From Dehalococcoidia bacterium UBA1151 (GTDB taxonomy: Bacteria; Chloroflexota; Dehalococcoidia; Lucifugimonadales; Lucifugimonadaceae), in NCBI GenBank assembly GCA_002311865.1, contig DBZV01000147.1, positions 2,836 through 7,872 of the forward strand: DNA of 5,037 nucleotides, given 5' to 3'. Made by a program: the position numbers and the translations under genes. Below the pieces are notes generated by a model. It was not told the origin of the DNA, made no database searches, and worked only from the letters and a program-made list of their open reading frames with translations. This document shows positions 1-5,037 of the stretch, in pieces. Positions within the stretch are counted from its first letter, which is position 1; every line of letters starts with the position of its first letter.

Positions 1-546
1 ACGAAGCAGCGGCTTGGCGAGAGAGATCGCACAGCCCAGGTCCATGACCGCGGTGGCGTCCTCCCACGTTCCCTGGAAGTAGTGGGCAGCGCCGCCGAGT
101 TCCAGGACTCGTTCATCCCGCAGGATCCTCATGCAATCTACAGTGGCCGCTCGCATGTGCCAAATAACTGCGAGATTGTTTCTGCGAGCGATGTCTATCT
201 GGATGCGAAATGCCTCTTCCTGCACTTTGTGGTCTGGGGATGCAGCCTGGAAATCCAATCCAATCTCCGACATGGCGATTACCACGGGATCAGCAGCGAG
301 CTTTGACAGCGCTGTTTCCGCATCGCTTGAGAGCGGGCCAGTCAGATCCTGAGGGTGAGCGCCAACCGCAGCGAATATGGGCTCATACTCCTTCGCGAGC
401 GCTATAGCTTTTTTTGAGCTCTCCACCGTGACTCCCGCGATGACGATGACGCCCACTCCGGCCGCGGCTGATCTCTCCAGCATCCCTGGAAGTTCCAGGG
501 AATCGTGCTGATCGATGTGCGTGTGAATGTCTATCGCGAGGTTCAA
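1..546 (-). CDS. TatD-family metal-dependent hydrolase (putative deoxyribonuclease), 3' end beyond the left edge
   Basis: The reverse strand is open from a TTG at 546-544 to position 1, giving 182 residues of a protein that normally has about 260. Family landmarks appear in order: HTH metal motif at residues 8-10 (IDIHTHID), GAHP at 62-65, SEIGLD at 93-98 carrying the metal-binding Glu94, a QEEAF..Q helix at 109-116, VIWHMRAA at 127-134 with His130, and AHYFQG at 154-159 with His155, matching the usual HCFSG. The last metal-binding Asp would lie outside the window. TatD proteins are cytosolic metal-dependent nucleases or phosphohydrolases; the true substrate is often unknown. TTG is chosen because it puts the HxH motif at the expected place and no ATG or GTG lies between it and the in-frame stop upstream. 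An AGGA sits 10 nt before it. It is divergent from the binding-protein gene. A non-nuclease amidohydrolase-superfamily role remains possible. Confidence 0.85.
   Translation of the reverse strand, partial: MNLAIDIHTHIDQHDSLELPGMLERSAAAGVGVIVIAGVTVESSKKAIALAKEYEPIFAAVGAHPQDLTGPLSSDAETALSKLAADPVVIAMSEIGLDFQAASPDHKVQEEAFRIQIDIARRNNLAVIWHMRAATVDCMRILRDERVLELGGAAHYFQGTWEDATAVMDLGCAISLAKPLLR
484..500. repeat. 17-bp inverted repeat inside the start of the TatD gene
   Basis: CCCTGGAA and TTCCAGGG form perfect 8-bp arms around a single central base, about 45-60 nt inside the TatD hydrolase coding region, over codons for Ser-Leu-Glu-Leu-Pro-Gly. A 10-base part (CCCTGGAAGT) recurs at 71-80 in the same gene. 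It could be a protein-binding site near the divergent promoters; it could equally arise from codon choice. Confidence 0.4.
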
Positions 547-639
547 GGAGATGATGTCCTGATCAGGTTGCGGGAACAGACGAACATTTGCGTGACGAAA
601 CCGGCGCTTTTGAGCTTGCTATCGCATAGGCTATCGAAG
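547..639. promoter_or_regulatory. Divergent intergenic spacer between the TatD hydrolase and binding-protein genes
   Basis: These 93 nt must hold the start signals of two divergent genes. Seen directly: a perfect palindrome CCTGATCAGG (558-567), whose left end overlaps the AGGA likely to serve as ribosome site of the TatD gene, and a direct repeat GCTATCG (618-624 and 630-636) flanking CTAT-cgc-ATAG. No convincing -35/-10 pair was found on either strand, so promoter placement is inferred from gene orientation only. Promoters may also lie inside the opposing coding regions. Confidence 0.35.
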
Positions 640-2343
640 ATGAATAGATTCCTGAACAGCCAGACTGTGCGCAATGCGGCAATCACTATCTTTGCGGTAT
701 CTCTACTTGCTGGCGCGAGCTGCACTTCGGGATCCGGGTCGAGTGAGCGTGAAACACCCGCGCCAACGCCGTCTCTCGACGTTATCCCCGTCTTCATTCC
801 CCTGCCCACCATTCAGGCGCAGTTCGCCGCAACTGCAACGCCGGCGCCCTCCCCCACAGCCACTCCCGAGCCCACGATCAGCAGCGGTTCATTTCGCACA
901 GCAACGCAGAACGCACCGGTTCATTTTGATGTCCATCAGGAGTCGAGTCCTGCCCTCTTCGTCTGGGGACCCGGACTTGTCTATGACAAGTTGCTGATGT
1001 TCGATGAGTCCGTTGGCAACGGCCATGCATATGGCGGAGTCCGCTGTTCACTGTGCGACTCCTGGGCGATGGTCGATGCGACAACGGTGGAGTTTAATCT
1101 GAATCCCGATGCCAGGTGGCAGGACATTGCACCTGTGAATGGGCGCCAGGTGACCGCTGCGGATGTCGTTTTTAGCCTCAATCGGCAGCGTACCCCGGGT
1201 TGGCCGAACGCCGATCTGCTGAGGAACATCGATGAAATTGAGGCGATCGGCGTGCGGACTGTTCGCATCACCCTTCACCGACCAGATGCCGAGCTGTTTG
1301 AATCGCTTGCGGATGGCCACAGCGTTGTTGTCGCGCCAGAGGTAGTTGCCGCATCCGGCGATCTGCTGCGGGGGCCCAACATTGGGTCAGGCGCGTGGAT
1401 CTGGGACGAGACGGATGACTCCAGCACTGTCCTAATGGCGAACACGGAGTACCACGACGCGTTCAGGCCCCGTATTTCGGTCCTTGAGATCGCCTACCTC
1501 TCACCCGGAACACAGTTCACTTCACTGCTCACCGGAATTATCGACGCTGTTCAACTTCCTGCCGCGGAACTGGAGACGGCTCTTGGACGCAACAGTTCGC
1601 TCAAGTTGACCGGTGTGAGCCAGGCTGGTGCTGGATTAGAGATGGCATTGAATACCGTCCGTCCGTATTTTGATGATCGTCAAGTCAGGAACTCTTTCCT
1701 AAGGCGACTGGCAGTCGATGATGTAACCAGAGAGTTATGGCAGGCCGAGAGCGTCGTCTCAATTGGGCTGCCAATAATTTCCAGTGACTGGTTGCTTGAT
1801 CCGCCCGAGTTAATCTCGCTGATTGAGGGACTAAGTACCGTTCAAGAGGTTTTCTCCCCGGGAACTCCGATCGAAATACGAGTCGGATTGTTCGATGACC
1901 GATACGTTCAATTCGCCCAGCGGGTGGCGGCTACTCTCACCACTATGGGGGCAACCGCATTCGTGGAGGAGGTGACCACTCGCCAATTCGCGGACGAGGT
2001 GTGGCTCGGAGGAGAGTTCGATCTGTTTCTTGGCGCCCGACCGCCGGTTGCGAGCCTGAGCGACTACCTGTTATCGGTCTACCACTCACGAGGCGCATGG
2101 CGAACAACTGGCGTGGACGACTCAAGGCTTGATGAACTGATTGAGCAACAAGCGGTTGAGTTGGATCCGGCCTCCAGGCGTGAAATTGTGCTGGAAATCC
2201 AGCGACGCATCGCAGCCCATGCCTACCGGTTCAGCCCTGCATCAACTATCGCAAAGTGGGTCGCCTGGCCAGTCATTGGCGAGTTCAATCCTGTGACGCC
2301 TCGGATGGACAACACATTTCTTTCCCGGGTAACGCTGAACTAG
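640..2343 (+). CDS. ABC transporter solute-binding protein, peptide/nickel (SBP_bac_5) family, exported, probable lipoprotein
   Basis: A 567-residue extracytoplasmic binding protein that would deliver an oligopeptide, nickel or similar solute to an ABC permease. Residues 1-27 form a signal peptide: a basic start (MNRF...R11), then a hydrophobic run ITIFAVSLLAGAS, then Cys28. LAGASC is an imperfect lipobox because position -3 is Gly, so lipid attachment is likely but not certain. Residues 35-80 are an Ala/Thr/Pro linker. The ligand-binding fold follows, with the family signature around 142-181 (SWAMVDATTVEFNLNPDARW, then NGRQVTAADVVFSLNR) and GSGAW at 249-253 in place of the usual GTGPY. The C-terminus ends in a typical strand (DNTFLSRVTLN). 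The frame is open back to an ATG at 505, but that start would overlap the TatD gene and bury the signal peptide, so ATG 640 is preferred although its ribosome site is weak (AGG at 628-630). A CSLC pair (Cys136, Cys139) is unusual. No permease or ATPase gene is in the window, and the substrate cannot be told from sequence. Confidence 0.87.
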   Translation: MNRFLNSQTVRNAAITIFAVSLLAGASCTSGSGSSERETPAPTPSLDVIPVFIPLPTIQAQFAATATPAPSPTATPEPTISSGSFRTATQNAPVHFDVHQESSPALFVWGPGLVYDKLLMFDESVGNGHAYGGVRCSLCDSWAMVDATTVEFNLNPDARWQDIAPVNGRQVTAADVVFSLNRQRTPGWPNADLLRNIDEIEAIGVRTVRITLHRPDAELFESLADGHSVVVAPEVVAASGDLLRGPNIGSGAWIWDETDDSSTVLMANTEYHDAFRPRISVLEIAYLSPGTQFTSLLTGIIDAVQLPAAELETALGRNSSLKLTGVSQAGAGLEMALNTVRPYFDDRQVRNSFLRRLAVDDVTRELWQAESVVSIGLPIISSDWLLDPPELISLIEGLSTVQEVFSPGTPIEIRVGLFDDRYVQFAQRVAATLTTMGATAFVEEVTTRQFADEVWLGGEFDLFLGARPPVASLSDYLLSVYHSRGAWRTTGVDDSRLDELIEQQAVELDPASRREIVLEIQRRIAAHAYRFSPASTIAKWVAWPVIGEFNPVTPRMDNTFLSRVTLN

Positions 2344-2362
2344 CAACCGATCTCAAGTCGCA
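2344..2362. other. 19-nt convergent junction with no recognisable terminator
   Basis: The binding-protein gene (plus strand) and the second sufU (minus strand) end facing each other with only 19 nt between their stop codons. ACTAGC occurs at each gene end (2339-2344 and 2362-2367), each copy spanning a TAG stop read from its own strand. There is no stem followed by a T-run on either strand, so termination must be factor-dependent or lie inside the opposing gene. Confidence 0.5.
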
Positions 2363-2785
2363 CTAGCTGGAGAGAGCGTCATCCAACGCGCTCCACGCCA
2401 ACAGAGCGCATTTGATCCGCACCGGATAGCGTTTGACACCTTTCAGCACGTCAAGATCGCTCTGCATCGAATCAGCACTGCCGCTCATGAGCGCATTGAA
2501 CTGTTCTGCGAGTCCCGTGATCTGTTCTGCCGTTTTGCCTTTGATCTCTTCGCCCATCAACGATGCCGAGGCCTGGCTGATGGAGCAGCCAACGCCGGTT
2601 ATCGAGAGCTCTTTAATTCCCCCATCTTGAAGTTGAATCTTAATATGGACTTCGTCACCGCAGAAGGGATTAATCGCCTCGCCTTCATGCGTTGGAGCGT
2701 CAATTGCATCGCTGTTGCGAGGATTCCGGTGATGATCGAGGACTATCTCTCGATACAGCGCGTCAAGATCTGCTGGGTCGGTCAT
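2363..2785 (-). CDS. sufU: SufU-family Fe-S cluster assembly / sulfur-transfer protein, second tandem copy
   Basis: A 140-residue cytosolic protein of the SufU/IscU fold. SufU accepts persulfide sulfur from SufS at a zinc site and passes it to the SufBCD scaffold. The diagnostic residues are all present: LYREIVLDHHRNPRN at 10-24, NPFCGD with Cys42 and Asp44, GVGCSIS with Cys67 followed by QASASLM, and RIKCALLAW with Cys126. About 59 residues separate the second and third cysteines. This spacing includes the extra segment that marks SufU as opposed to IscU. It starts at ATG 2785, 32 nt behind the first sufU, with no clear Shine-Dalgarno in that gap and no earlier in-frame start. It is the last gene of the operon. 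By eye it matches the upstream copy at roughly 40-50% of positions, so this is an old duplication or a separately acquired paralog. With every ligand kept it is probably functional, but whether it is a sulfur acceptor, a scaffold or a specialised variant is open. Confidence 0.9.
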   Translation of the reverse strand: MTDPADLDALYREIVLDHHRNPRNSDAIDAPTHEGEAINPFCGDEVHIKIQLQDGGIKELSITGVGCSISQASASLMGEEIKGKTAEQITGLAEQFNALMSGSADSMQSDLDVLKGVKRYPVRIKCALLAWSALDDALSS

Positions 2786-2795
2786 TCGTAGTCTT

Positions 2796-2811
2796 GCCGA
2801 ATGGGGTCGGC
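2796..2811 (-). other. Small inverted repeat between the two sufU genes
   Basis: On the transcribed strand GCCGA and TCGGC form a 5-bp GC-rich stem around a 6-nt loop, placed in the 32-nt gap between the sufU stop and the next sufU start. No T-run follows, so it is not an intrinsic terminator. It could modulate translation or mRNA stability between the copies, or be chance; a 5-bp stem is weak evidence. Confidence 0.25.
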
Positions 2812-2817
2812 GAGTGC

Positions 2818-3270
2818 TTACTCAGTGGTCACAGGCGCGGATTTGTTGTCCAGCGCTGACTTTAGGGTGTGCCACGATAGGATGGCGCACTTAATGCGAG
2901 TGGGATACGCACGCACTCCGGCCAGCGCCTCGAGATCGCCCAGATCAATGCCATCGGGAACGTCGCCGTCCCCATCGGTCAGAAGTGCTCTGAACCCTTG
3001 GAAACTGGAGATGGCCTCATCGACTGACTTGCCCGAGACGGCCTCGGTCATTAGAGAGGCCGATGCCAATGAGATTGCGCAGCCTTCACCGGTAAATCCA
3101 ACTTCGGTGATCGAGCCATCTTTAATTTTGAGACCTACCGAGACTTTGTCTCCACAAAATGGATTGAATCCCTCGGCCGTGTGCGTATGCTCAGCGGGCA
3201 GACCCTCATTCCGGGGATTCCGCCGATGGTCCATGATGATTTCCTGGTAGAGATCAGAGAGGTCGTTCAC
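2818..3270 (-). CDS. sufU: SufU-family Fe-S cluster assembly / sulfur-transfer protein, first tandem copy
   Basis: A 150-residue cytosolic SufU protein, expected to take persulfide sulfur from the SufS encoded immediately upstream. Visible features: LYQEIIMDHRRNPRN at 7-21, NPFCGD with Cys39 and Asp41, GEGCAIS with Cys64 then LASASLM, and RIKCAILSW with Cys128. These three Cys and one Asp correspond to the zinc and sulfur-acceptor site of characterised SufU. The insertion between Cys64 and Cys128 that separates SufU from IscU is present and strongly acidic at 99-112, with repeated Asp. A short tail after residue 141 is absent from the second copy. The start is GTG at 3270-3268; its G is also the last base of the sufS TAG stop (TAGTG). 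GAGG at 3284-3281 lies 10 nt before it. This arrangement implies coupled translation with sufS. This copy, being next to sufS, is the better candidate for the standard SufU role. Confidence 0.92.
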   Translation of the reverse strand: MNDLSDLYQEIIMDHRRNPRNEGLPAEHTHTAEGFNPFCGDKVSVGLKIKDGSITEVGFTGEGCAISLASASLMTEAVSGKSVDEAISSFQGFRALLTDGDGDVPDGIDLGDLEALAGVRAYPTRIKCAILSWHTLKSALDNKSAPVTTE

Positions 3271-4502
3271 TACCCAAACACCTCAAATACTTGCTGAACA
3301 CCTTCGTAAAGACGATCAATCTCGTCCGTGGTGTTGTACATGCCAAACGAAGCGCGAACCGTGGCCGGAATGCCAAAGTGGGCCATCACGGGTTGGGCAC
3401 AGTGGTGCCCCGCGCGAATCGCGATGCCCTGCGAATCCAACACCGTGCCCACATCATGCGGGTGCACGCCTTCCACCACAAAGCTGAGGACTCCTGATCG
3501 ATGTTTAGCGGTGCCAATCAGATTCACACCGTTGATTGAGCCAATGCGCTCCGTACCGTACTCAAGCAGGCTTTTCTCATGCGCGGCCACGTTGTCCAGG
3601 CCAACCTGGTTCACGAAATCGATCGCAGCACCCAATCCAGCGGTTCCCGCAATATGAGGCGTTCCAGCCTCAAACTTTGCTGGCAGCTCTGCGTAAATTG
3701 TCTTCTCAAACGTGACTGATGCGATCATCTCGCCGCCACCCTGGTAGGGCGGCATCTGGCTCAGCAGATCGTACTTTCCGTACAGAATGCCAATGCCAGT
3801 GGGGCCGTATATCTTGTGGCCGGAGAATGCCAGGAAGTCACAGTCGAGATCCCTCACATCGATCGCCATATGGGGAGCGGACTGTGCGCCATCCAGCAGC
3901 GTCACAGCACCAACTGCGTGCGCCTTCTGGAACATCTCCTTCACCGGGTTAATGGTGCCGAGCGCATTGGATAGATGAACGACTGCCACAATCTTGGTTC
4001 GATCTGAAAGCAGTCGATCAAACTCTTCCATGATGAGATCGCCATTCTCATCCATGGGCACTACTTTTAAGTCGGCTCCTTTTTCTCCACAAAGGATCTG
4101 CCACGGGACGATGTTGGAGTGGTGCTCCATTGCGGTGACGATCACTTCATCGCCTTCGCCAACATTCTGGCGGCCGTATGTGGATGCCACCAGGTTGATC
4201 GCCTCAGTAGTACCGCGAACATAGATGATCTCGCGTGCGTCCGCCGCATTGATGAGCGCCCGTGTCTTCTCACGAGTCTCTTCGTAGATGTCCGTGGCCT
4301 GCTGGCTCAGCGTGTGGACGCCGCGATGGACGTTGGAGTTGCTGCGGGAGTAGTAGTCGGAAATCGCGTCTATGACGACCTGAGGCTTCTGGCTTGTCGC
4401 GGCAGTGTCCAGGTAGACCAATGGGTGGCCATTTACCTCAACATCCAGAATTGGGAATTGCTTGCGAATTGCGTCTATGTCGAATCCATGTGGGCCAGAC
4501 AT
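3270..4502 (-). CDS. sufS: Cysteine desulfurase SufS (class V aminotransferase fold, PLP-dependent)
   Basis: A complete 410-residue cytosolic enzyme that converts L-cysteine to L-alanine and holds the released sulfur as a persulfide, handing it to a SufU partner. Compared with E. coli SufS, the key residues sit at a constant offset of four: His127 (MEHHSN), Asp204 and Gln207 (LLDGAQSAPH), PLP-binding Lys230 (FSGHKIYGPTG), Arg363 and catalytic Cys368 (IRAGHHCAQPVM), and Arg383 (VRASFGMYNT). The N-terminus FDIDAIRKQFPILD and the LDTAATSQKP segment are typical of SufS, and the HHCAQP context marks the SufS/CsdA group II type rather than IscS or NifS. ATG 4502 is the only reasonable start, and it gives the usual family length. 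AAAAGGAG lies upstream at 4524-4517, but 14 nt away, longer than usual. It sits 67 nt after sufD and overlaps sufU by one base. Confidence 0.96.
   Translation of the reverse strand: MSGPHGFDIDAIRKQFPILDVEVNGHPLVYLDTAATSQKPQVVIDAISDYYSRSNSNVHRGVHTLSQQATDIYEETREKTRALINAADAREIIYVRGTTEAINLVASTYGRQNVGEGDEVIVTAMEHHSNIVPWQILCGEKGADLKVVPMDENGDLIMEEFDRLLSDRTKIVAVVHLSNALGTINPVKEMFQKAHAVGAVTLLDGAQSAPHMAIDVRDLDCDFLAFSGHKIYGPTGIGILYGKYDLLSQMPPYQGGGEMIASVTFEKTIYAELPAKFEAGTPHIAGTAGLGAAIDFVNQVGLDNVAAHEKSLLEYGTERIGSINGVNLIGTAKHRSGVLSFVVEGVHPHDVGTVLDSQGIAIRAGHHCAQPVMAHFGIPATVRASFGMYNTTDEIDRLYEGVQQVFEVFG
3279..3284 (-). promoter_or_regulatory. Ribosome binding site for the first sufU, inside the end of sufS
   Basis: GAGGTG on the minus strand lies 8 nt before the GTG start of sufU, within the last codons of sufS. 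It supports the GTG start over later in-frame codons and fits with coupling through the one-base TAGTG overlap. Confidence 0.6.
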
Positions 4503-4569
4503 CGGTGTGATGGATACTCCTTTTGTGGGACCCGGGGATATTTGGGACAGAGAGAACAGATTCTGAAAT
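4503..4569 (-). promoter_or_regulatory. sufD-sufS intergenic gap with Shine-Dalgarno for sufS
   Basis: This 67-nt gap contains AAAAGGAG (4524-4517, minus strand), the only strong ribosome-site match before sufS, at a long 14-nt spacing. No terminator-like stem with a T-run is present, so read-through from sufD is expected. An AT-rich AAATAT lies inside the gap, but no paired -35 box is convincing, so an internal promoter is not claimed. Confidence 0.45.
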
Positions 4570-5037
4570 CTAGAAGTGGAAGACTGGAAGTAGTTTAGCC
4601 ACAGATTTCTTGAGATGGGCCTTCAGACTCTCAGTTTCCACAAATTCAATGATCTCATCTGCGTATGCGGTAATCAGTATCCTGCTGGCAGTCTCGGGGT
4701 CGATTCCCCTGCTCAGCATGTAGAAGACAGCGTCTTCATCTACCTCGCCAGCCGCCGCACCGTGGAAACACTGAACGTCATCGGCGTAGATCAGCAAGCT
4801 GGGCTTCGTATCCACTTCCGCACCTTCGGAGAGCAAGAGATTCATGTCTCGCTGAACGGCGTACGTCTTCTGCGCGTCCTTCTCTACCAGAACCTGGCCG
4901 CTAAAGACCGCCTTCGACTTTCCGGTGAGAATGCCCTTGTACAGCTGCTTGCTGGTGGCATGAGGCTTGGCGTGGGTCAGGCTGATGTGATTATCGAGGT
5001 GATCAGTTTCTGATGTCATGTAGAGACCGTTCAGCGT
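4570..5037 (-). CDS. sufD: SufD, component of the SufBCD Fe-S scaffold complex; C-terminal part, 5' end beyond the right edge
   Basis: The last 155 residues of a protein that is usually about 400 or more, open through the right edge. The Met encoded at 5019-5017 is internal, because the reading frame and the family pattern continue upstream of it (TLNGLYM). SufB/SufD beta-helix core motifs are clear: DHLDNHISLTHAKPHATSKQ, then YKGILTGKSKAVFSGQ, then the segment through DAQKTYAVQRDMNLLLS, and IYADDVQCFHGAAAGEVDED followed by AVFYMLSRGI. The CFHGA form (Cys90, His92 of the visible part) matches SufD, which has CSHGA, and not SufB, which has CEHEA. The His aligns with the conserved SufD histidine implicated in cluster assembly. 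SufD pairs with SufB and the ATPase SufC to build Fe-S clusters in the cytosol. A SufB-like paralog is a less likely alternative. It is the first SUF gene seen here; sufB and sufC should lie upstream. Confidence 0.92.
   Translation of the reverse strand, partial: TLNGLYMTSETDHLDNHISLTHAKPHATSKQLYKGILTGKSKAVFSGQVLVEKDAQKTYAVQRDMNLLLSEGAEVDTKPSLLIYADDVQCFHGAAAGEVDEDAVFYMLSRGIDPETASRILITAYADEIIEFVETESLKAHLKKSVAKLLPVFHF

Noticed and set aside
409..415. A run of seven A (minus strand) in the TatD gene, matching an A-AAA-AAA slippery heptamer followed by the palindrome GCTATAGC
   Set aside because: Both shifted frames meet a stop soon after (+1 at TAG, -1 at TGA), no stable downstream structure is evident, and the unshifted frame gives the full family pattern.
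505..639. A longer N-terminus for the binding protein starting at ATG 505
   Set aside because: It would overlap the TatD gene, put 45 residues ahead of the signal peptide and lacks homology; ATG 640 gives a proper export signal.
2376..2389. GCGT/ACGC stem near the end of the second sufU as a terminator for the convergent gene
   Set aside because: Four base pairs, inside coding sequence, no T-run on either strand.
2801..3250. A 149-codon plus-strand open frame opposite the first sufU
   Set aside because: Antisense to a gene with all SufU ligands; low-complexity Ser/Pro/Arg composition, no family match, no ribosome site.
4558..4571. Stem AGATT/AATCT over the sufD stop as a terminator
   Set aside because: Only five AT-rich base pairs with no following T-run, inside an operon where read-through to sufS is expected.
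4119..4598. A 159-codon plus-strand open frame opposite sufS
   Set aside because: It is fully antisense to a gene with complete SufS active-site residues, and its translation has no recognisable domain; it follows from codon bias of the real gene.
4615..5013. A 132-codon plus-strand open frame opposite sufD
   Set aside because: Antisense shadow of a well-conserved SufD C-terminal region; no recognisable protein features.

Overview
The window looks like chromosomal DNA of a free-living bacterium. Base composition is moderately GC-rich and genes are packed tightly. Three things together suggest Chloroflexota (possibly a Dehalococcoidia/SAR202-like lineage): a SufU-type (not IscU or NifU) Fe-S scaffold encoded directly behind sufS, a sufD-sufS-sufU gene order, and a secreted binding protein with a long Ala/Thr/Pro linker behind its signal peptide. 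This assignment is inference. Actinobacterial or other monoderm-like lineages are not excluded, and there is no rRNA or other marker gene.

Layout. (1) Positions 1-546, minus strand: the N-terminal 182 codons of a TatD-family metal-dependent hydrolase, running off the left edge and starting at TTG. (2) 547-639: a short divergent spacer with a perfect 10-bp palindrome and small repeats. (3) 640-2343, plus strand: a complete solute-binding protein of the peptide/nickel (SBP_bac_5) ABC transporter family with a signal peptide. (4) 2344-2362: a 19-nt convergent junction. (5) 2363-5037, minus strand: the downstream part of a SUF iron-sulfur cluster assembly operon, transcribed right to left as sufD (3' end only), sufS, sufU copy 1, sufU copy 2.

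How the genes work together. SufS removes sulfur from cysteine as an enzyme persulfide. SufU-type proteins accept that sulfur through a zinc-bound cysteine site. SufD belongs to the SufBCD scaffold on which the cluster is built; sufB and sufC are expected beyond the right edge. The notable feature is that sufU is present twice in tandem. The copies are clearly diverged, yet both keep all three cysteines and the aspartate of the metal/sulfur site. The TatD hydrolase and the binding protein have no evident functional link to the SUF operon. No mobile element, CRISPR array, tRNA or rRNA was seen, and nothing supports a wholly new system. The sufU pair is the item most worth following up.
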